Source of the DNA: Chara braunii
Lineage: Eukaryota > Streptophyta > Charophyceae > Charales > Characeae
Reading direction: 5' to 3'
Assembly (NCBI GenBank): GCA_003427395.1
Contig: BFEA01000039.1
Location: forward strand, 2,148,365-2,208,601
Length of the DNA stretch: 60,237 nt
The first letter of the stretch is position 1. Every line of letters starts with the position of its first letter. The position numbers were made by a program, and so were the translations under genes. Below, piece after piece: positions 55,951 to 60,237 of this stretch. Below the pieces are notes generated by a model, which searched no databases, was not told where the DNA came from, and saw nothing but the letters and a program-made list of their open reading frames with translations.

Positions 55951-56540
55951 GTCAAGTATTTGCAATGAGGTAGGATGAATATGGGAGGAGTACAATCTTA
56001 TCATCGGATGGATACAAGAAAGTGACTCAAGCACGGTAATGAGCATAAAAGTATATTATGTATAAAAAATACTAAGTTATTTTATCAGGGGAGATTGTAT
56101 GCTTGTGCTAGTGACCCTGATAACGTACAACCCTATACCATTCTCCTTTCTCTTTCCCTTTCTCTTCTTCCTCCTTCAATCTTTTTCCTCCTCAATGAAG
56201 TCAATAAGCCTATTCAAAAAAAAATTCTTGTCGTCTTTCTCTTGATTTCTAATTTTCGCGCCTTGGCAGCACAACACACAAATTTTTATGCATGACAACA
56301 TATGCAAAACATCACTTGTAAGCTTACTGTTAATAAGAGCTAATAAGTAGGGGTCATAATGACGTGATATATAAATTAACACAACACGACTATGTGATTC
56401 AAGGATATGATGACGCGCACGCTGCTAGGCGGTAACTATATAGGGATGAGATAGTACGAAAATGACCGGATTATCGAGTATGATTATTGATTGAGCATGA
56501 GCATAAATAAAGTTAAATTCAGTTAACTATTCCATCTCAG
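55951..56540. other. Unassigned non-coding DNA
   Basis: Between the 71-bp array and the H2 array. Contains a T/C-rich stretch (56140-56200). No gene recognised. Confidence 0.4.
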
Positions 56541-57335
56541 GTCTGAGCTTGTAATAGGATGACCCTACGGGAGTTATACTACTACTACCTGAATGACTGC
56601 GAATACCACTCCTTTGATCAAGCGATAGGACGACCCCACGGGAGCCTCCCATAACCTGATTCAATGTTAAACAAATACATCGTTAGTAATTACCTTTGCC
56701 ATTTATCAATGATACCCAAGCAAGTAGTAGGGTTACTCACATGAGAGTATCCCTCTACTGTCCAAACACAATCTCCTTATTCTTTCCCTCATCAGTTGAT
56801 CCCCAAATCAAACAAGTATTAGGATAACCCTCCCGGGAGTCATCTTACTACTACTTTGATGCGTAGACGATTAATCAAAAACAGCTCTTTGTCGACTCGT
56901 CCCGACCGTTCATCTATCTTGACTATGCATTGTAAATGAGCAAAAGGTATGCCGACTCCTGCGGGAGGTCAGACAGATCGCCCCAGACTTAGGAGTTCGT
57001 GTACTCACACAGTGGGTACTTAGTTCCTTTCCAAGTCTTTTCAGATCTGTGATAGGAGAGTCCCACGGGAGCCTCCTACTGCCTTTGCTTTTGTTAGTCG
57101 TTGAAGACATGTACCCCACGGGAGTACCGGATTACCTCTTGGACCTAGTTCGTAAAGCAACAGAAAAGACGCACGGCATCTTCCTGTTACCAACGTCGAA
57201 GTTAGGCAAACACTTTATCAGATCATTACTTAGTCGGGTGAATGGCAGGGTAACTCTTACGGGAGTATCCCTTCATTTACCTCTGTCAGTTCATGCAAGC
57301 GGCGTGACGACTCCACGGGAGCCTCCATCACAGGA
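56541..57335. repeat. H2 stem-loop array, about nine units
   Basis: Units near 56558, 56628, 56725, 56821, 56951, 57052, 57111, 57246 and 57304 share a core of the type ACTC(C)(N)ACGGGAGT. Flanking stems differ: AGTAGGG/CCCTCTACT (56725), TAGGAG/CTCCTA (57052), GTAC/GTAC (57111), GTGA/TCAC (57304). The same hairpin type occurs in family B (59416, 59485) and beside the 71-bp array (55321). Spacing is 60-135 bp with unrelated linkers, so this is not an ordinary satellite. Confidence 0.75.
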
Positions 57336-58059
57336 GGAACAAAAGTCTGTCATAAACCTACAACTCATACACGGCTAAGGAGATACAGAGAGGGGAAGTA
57401 ATATGAAAGCAAAGTTCATTTAAGTCAATGTACATTAGCTAAAATAAACGGAATAGTCTATCACACGTCTGTCCCTCATCGATTCTTCGATAATTTATGA
57501 GAGTCAATTAAAGTCATTAACCTCTTCACAACTTAAGTTGACAAACGCGCCTACACAGACAAATAATCCGAGTACGTAAACAGAAGGAAGGATCCAGCAT
57601 ACGCAGACACCTTCCTCAAATCATTAACCTCACTTCTACCTACTAAGTAAGAGTATTACATTCACTAGTTGTATCTTTGTCATAGACTCCTAACTATCCA
57701 ATACCCTGGTCTGTTCTTTAAGGACGTTCGTAGGTAGTTGAAGTCCCGGACAATGCGATTATGTTCGCATTGTTGGTGTGACTTCGCATTCCTGCATATA
57801 TTTTTCTTAGTGTCTAGCCGTGATCATCGTCTTACCAAACCCGGGTTCGTCTACTGAGGACCTCGGTTGGAAAGCGAGATCCCCAACAACGAGTTAACCC
57901 GTTGCCGGTGGGCATATTGCAGTATTAATGCTAATCATACTGACAATTAAATTAAACGTTGTCGTCTAGCGAGGACTTAAATTTACCAAACCCAGGTCCG
58001 TTCGCACAGAACCCCAGCAGGCAACCGAAGGTCCCGGCAACGGCGCCACCTTTCGGGCG
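57336..58059. other. Unassigned non-coding DNA left of B2
   Basis: Two related words, GGTCTGTTCTTTAAGGACGT and GGTCCGTTCGCACAGAACCC, and repeated CTTACCAAACCCGGGT/ATTTACCAAACCCAGGT (57831, 57981), suggest further decayed repeats. No gene recognised. Confidence 0.4.
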
Positions 58060-59778
58060 TGGCGGGTCCGCACCCTGATGGGGAGCGCTGAACCTCACGG
58101 TCGTGTCAAGCAGCATTTATTTCTTGGAATAAAAGTAAGTCACCACTCCGACCGTGCACGCATGCTATACCTCTCACGACGCCCTGCGACAGGTCGGGAC
58201 GTCGTGAGGTACAACTCACCTCTACTCGAGGGACTGTCGCCACCCTCTGGTAAGCGTATTCCTGTTGCGCTACCGGCCCACATGCGAAGGCTTTTACATG
58301 CCTTTGTAGAGGTAGGTCGACCGAGGGCGTTTTCTCGATCGCCGAAGCATAGGTATACGTGCGGTTGAACGCCTAAGACTGACCCGTAGAACGACCCGTT
58401 TACGTGTCGGGCATCGGGGTGCTGATCTCCCGGACTGACTTTCAATTCAGGTCGACTCGACTAACGATCCTAAATCCTATTCTATTTGAACTTATCCCAT
58501 AAATTATATATATTATATAAGTCATTCCAAAATAGATACATTCATGACAAATGTAGTTCAAAGGCTGAGACTGAAAAGGTAAGGAGATGTTTTTTACATT
58601 TTTACACAAAAGAGGCAAACATAAGAATAAACAGAGTTTTGACTTTAAAAGAGAAACAATCAGCAAAACATCACAGATAAAAGTAGGTTCATGACCTGTC
58701 AAATATGAATCAAAAATAAAAGATAGGCTCATGGTCTTTTAAAGAAACAGGATATGATTGAGTTTTTTTCGCCTTTGCCAATATTCTTAAAGGGGTGAAG
58801 GTTGGAAACACAAACCAAATGTACAAACGTTACGAGTCGACAAAATGTCTGAGTCGAGGCTCAGGTAAGCATAAGTAAATGTGAGTTGAGTGAATAGCAC
58901 GTGGTTGGTCGTCTTACTGACCTGCAAACAAGTGTCAATCACATTACGCAATCCTAGCAGAGTCAACCATTCATTCACTCTCACACACATTACACTTACG
59001 CTTTCAAATCCCTTTGCCAAACATTCTCTTTTCGACTCAGTTATTCAAGGACCTTTTTTATCAAACTTAGACCCTTCAGATGCTGACTCAAAAATCAGAA
59101 ATGTCATTTAGTGCAAAGATAGATGCAAAGTGTGGGTTTAAAGGATGAGTGAAGGTTGAATTGGTAAACCAACCTGTTACCATAAGGCAACAACATGCAG
59201 TCTTGCATAGACCATAATGAGTCTTCTTGAGTAAGAAGACCTACAAATACACACAGGTCACAAGATCTCAACACCTCCCTCACTATTGCTCTGCACGAAG
59301 TTTAGCGCTGTGAACTTCAATTTTTATCGATGGACAAAAATATAGTCTGATCAAATGTGAGTATGAAGTAAGAAGACTCCGACAGAAGCCTTCACCTCAT
59401 ACTTACTCAAGCAGTAGGATAACTCAAACATGAGTATCCTACCACTTGTTTTAGTCTAACTGGTTCAGACCTAGACAGACCATGGGATTACCCGCACAGG
59501 AGTACCCCATCTTCAGTCTATCAACCTAACTATCTAAGATATGTACACACGTAGAGACGAGTAATAGGATGTTCCTAATCCTGGAGCCTTATCCTGTCAC
59601 TCGTCCTACATCCATACATCAATCAATCTGCACTCACACTTGCTCTAGGCCAGCATGCGCGAAGGTGATCACGCCTCTAGCTAGGAACGAGGTTTACATG
59701 CATCTCTCTGATTGCTCTGGCAATCAGATCAGAACAAAGGTGTAGGTAATGAAACAACAACAAATAATAATAATAAAA

Positions 59779-59838
<60 letters not shown>

Positions 59839-60237
59839 CTATACATAGAAAACTAAATTACAATATCCATACGGAAGTTCTGTTAGTCATGTAACAAATA
59901 GAAAGTTCAAATGCACCAAGATTTCATTCAAATGAGAGCGATATAATGACTTCCTGAGCCAACGTTCAGAATCTTTCAGGTCACATCCTTGCGGTATTCG
60001 ATGCCTCTCTTTTCTACCTAGCGGGTTGTAGTCCACCTATGGCTGCAAGCGCCCTGTTGTACTAGTGCCCTCGTTGTACTATTGCGCCCCACTGTACGGC
60101 TGTGCCTCACACCACTTCAACACCACCGAGCGCACCCCAAGCCAGCTTGCGCACGCACAGATACTTGCGCAGCGTTGCAGCAGCGTGTCTGCTTTGCTTG
60201 CCTAGGTTAGAATGCCTTGGACTGGCTGGCTCCCTCC
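58060..60237 (+). mobile_element. Family B element, copy B2 (cut by window end)
   Basis: Collinear with B1 from CCTGATGGGGAGCGCTGAAC at 58074 to the last base, which corresponds to B1 position 36592, and very similar throughout by eye. Differences are concentrated in hairpins. B2 has 15-16 extra bases at a hairpin tip near 59423 (AACTCAAACATGAGT), a longer loop near 59488, and an extra block with GCGCTACCGGCCCACATG near 58268. The start of B2 lacks the TGTTGTCGCG terminus of B1 and reads GGGCGTGGCGGGTCCG instead. No coding capacity. Confidence 0.7.
59766..59837. repeat. (TAA)n microsatellite in B2
   Basis: Homologous to 36082-36192 in B1 but shorter, consistent with slippage after divergence of the two copies. 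Confidence 0.95.

Noticed and set aside
56541-57335. CRISPR-like array at the H2 units
   Set aside because: Eukaryotic context, imperfect repeats, irregular spacing and no cas genes; the conserved part is a hairpin with changing stems, not a fixed direct repeat.

Overview
This is a repeat-dominated stretch of a eukaryotic nuclear genome. The evidence is long microsatellites, minisatellites, non-autonomous transposons with target-site duplications, and decayed retroelement coding sequence, with no intact cellular gene. The broken retroelement proteins (a CCHC knuckle followed by a charged coiled coil, a GIY-YIG-like motif, and an RT with GIPKGKSMSP and LIDDV) look to me like those of a charophyte green alga such as Chara. 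That assignment rests on memory of the protein style and is low confidence.

The main content is a family of very long, apparently non-coding elements, called family A here. There are four minus-strand copies: A1 4412-6806 (truncated), A2 about 7250-13852 (truncated), A3 14838-22572 and A4 38372-45757. All four stop at the same point, ...GCTCGACA (CTTGACA in A3), after which the flanks are unrelated. A3 and A4 also share the other end (TGTCG[A/G]TGCG...), so full copies are bounded by TGTCG...CGACA and are 7.4-7.7 kb long. A second, plus-strand family, B (B1 34450-36720, B2 58060 to the window end), has a diverged version of the same terminal domain.

Family A is built from arrays of small stem-loop modules. 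The clearest (H1) has an invariant TAAGTT hexaloop (AACTTA in element sense), an inner stem that covaries between copies, and an outer stem that differs in every copy but stays self-complementary. H3 (about 120 bp nested foldback) and H4 (about 170 bp hairpin) are further arrays, with copy numbers that differ between elements. Family B and the DNA left of B2 carry another hairpin family (H2). Independent satellites (90 bp at 2.3-4.2 kb, 144 bp at 33.9-34.4 kb, 32 bp at 37.6-37.9 kb, 71 bp at 55.3-55.9 kb) are also built from foldback monomers. This recurring hairpin architecture is the most unusual feature of the window.

From 22.6 to 34.4 kb lies a graveyard of retroelement coding sequence: an RT pseudogene (+), a Penelope-like N-terminal half with CCHC and GIY-YIG-like motifs (-) interrupted by two related MITEs, an inverted second RT fragment, and two decayed gag/ORF1-like sequences (+). 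From 45.8 to 58 kb there are microsatellites, tRNA-like relics, tandem duplications and structured AT-rich DNA. The scaffold has five single N bases and one 250-N gap (41204-41453), which is flanked by identical 95-bp sequences and is probably an unmerged contig overlap.
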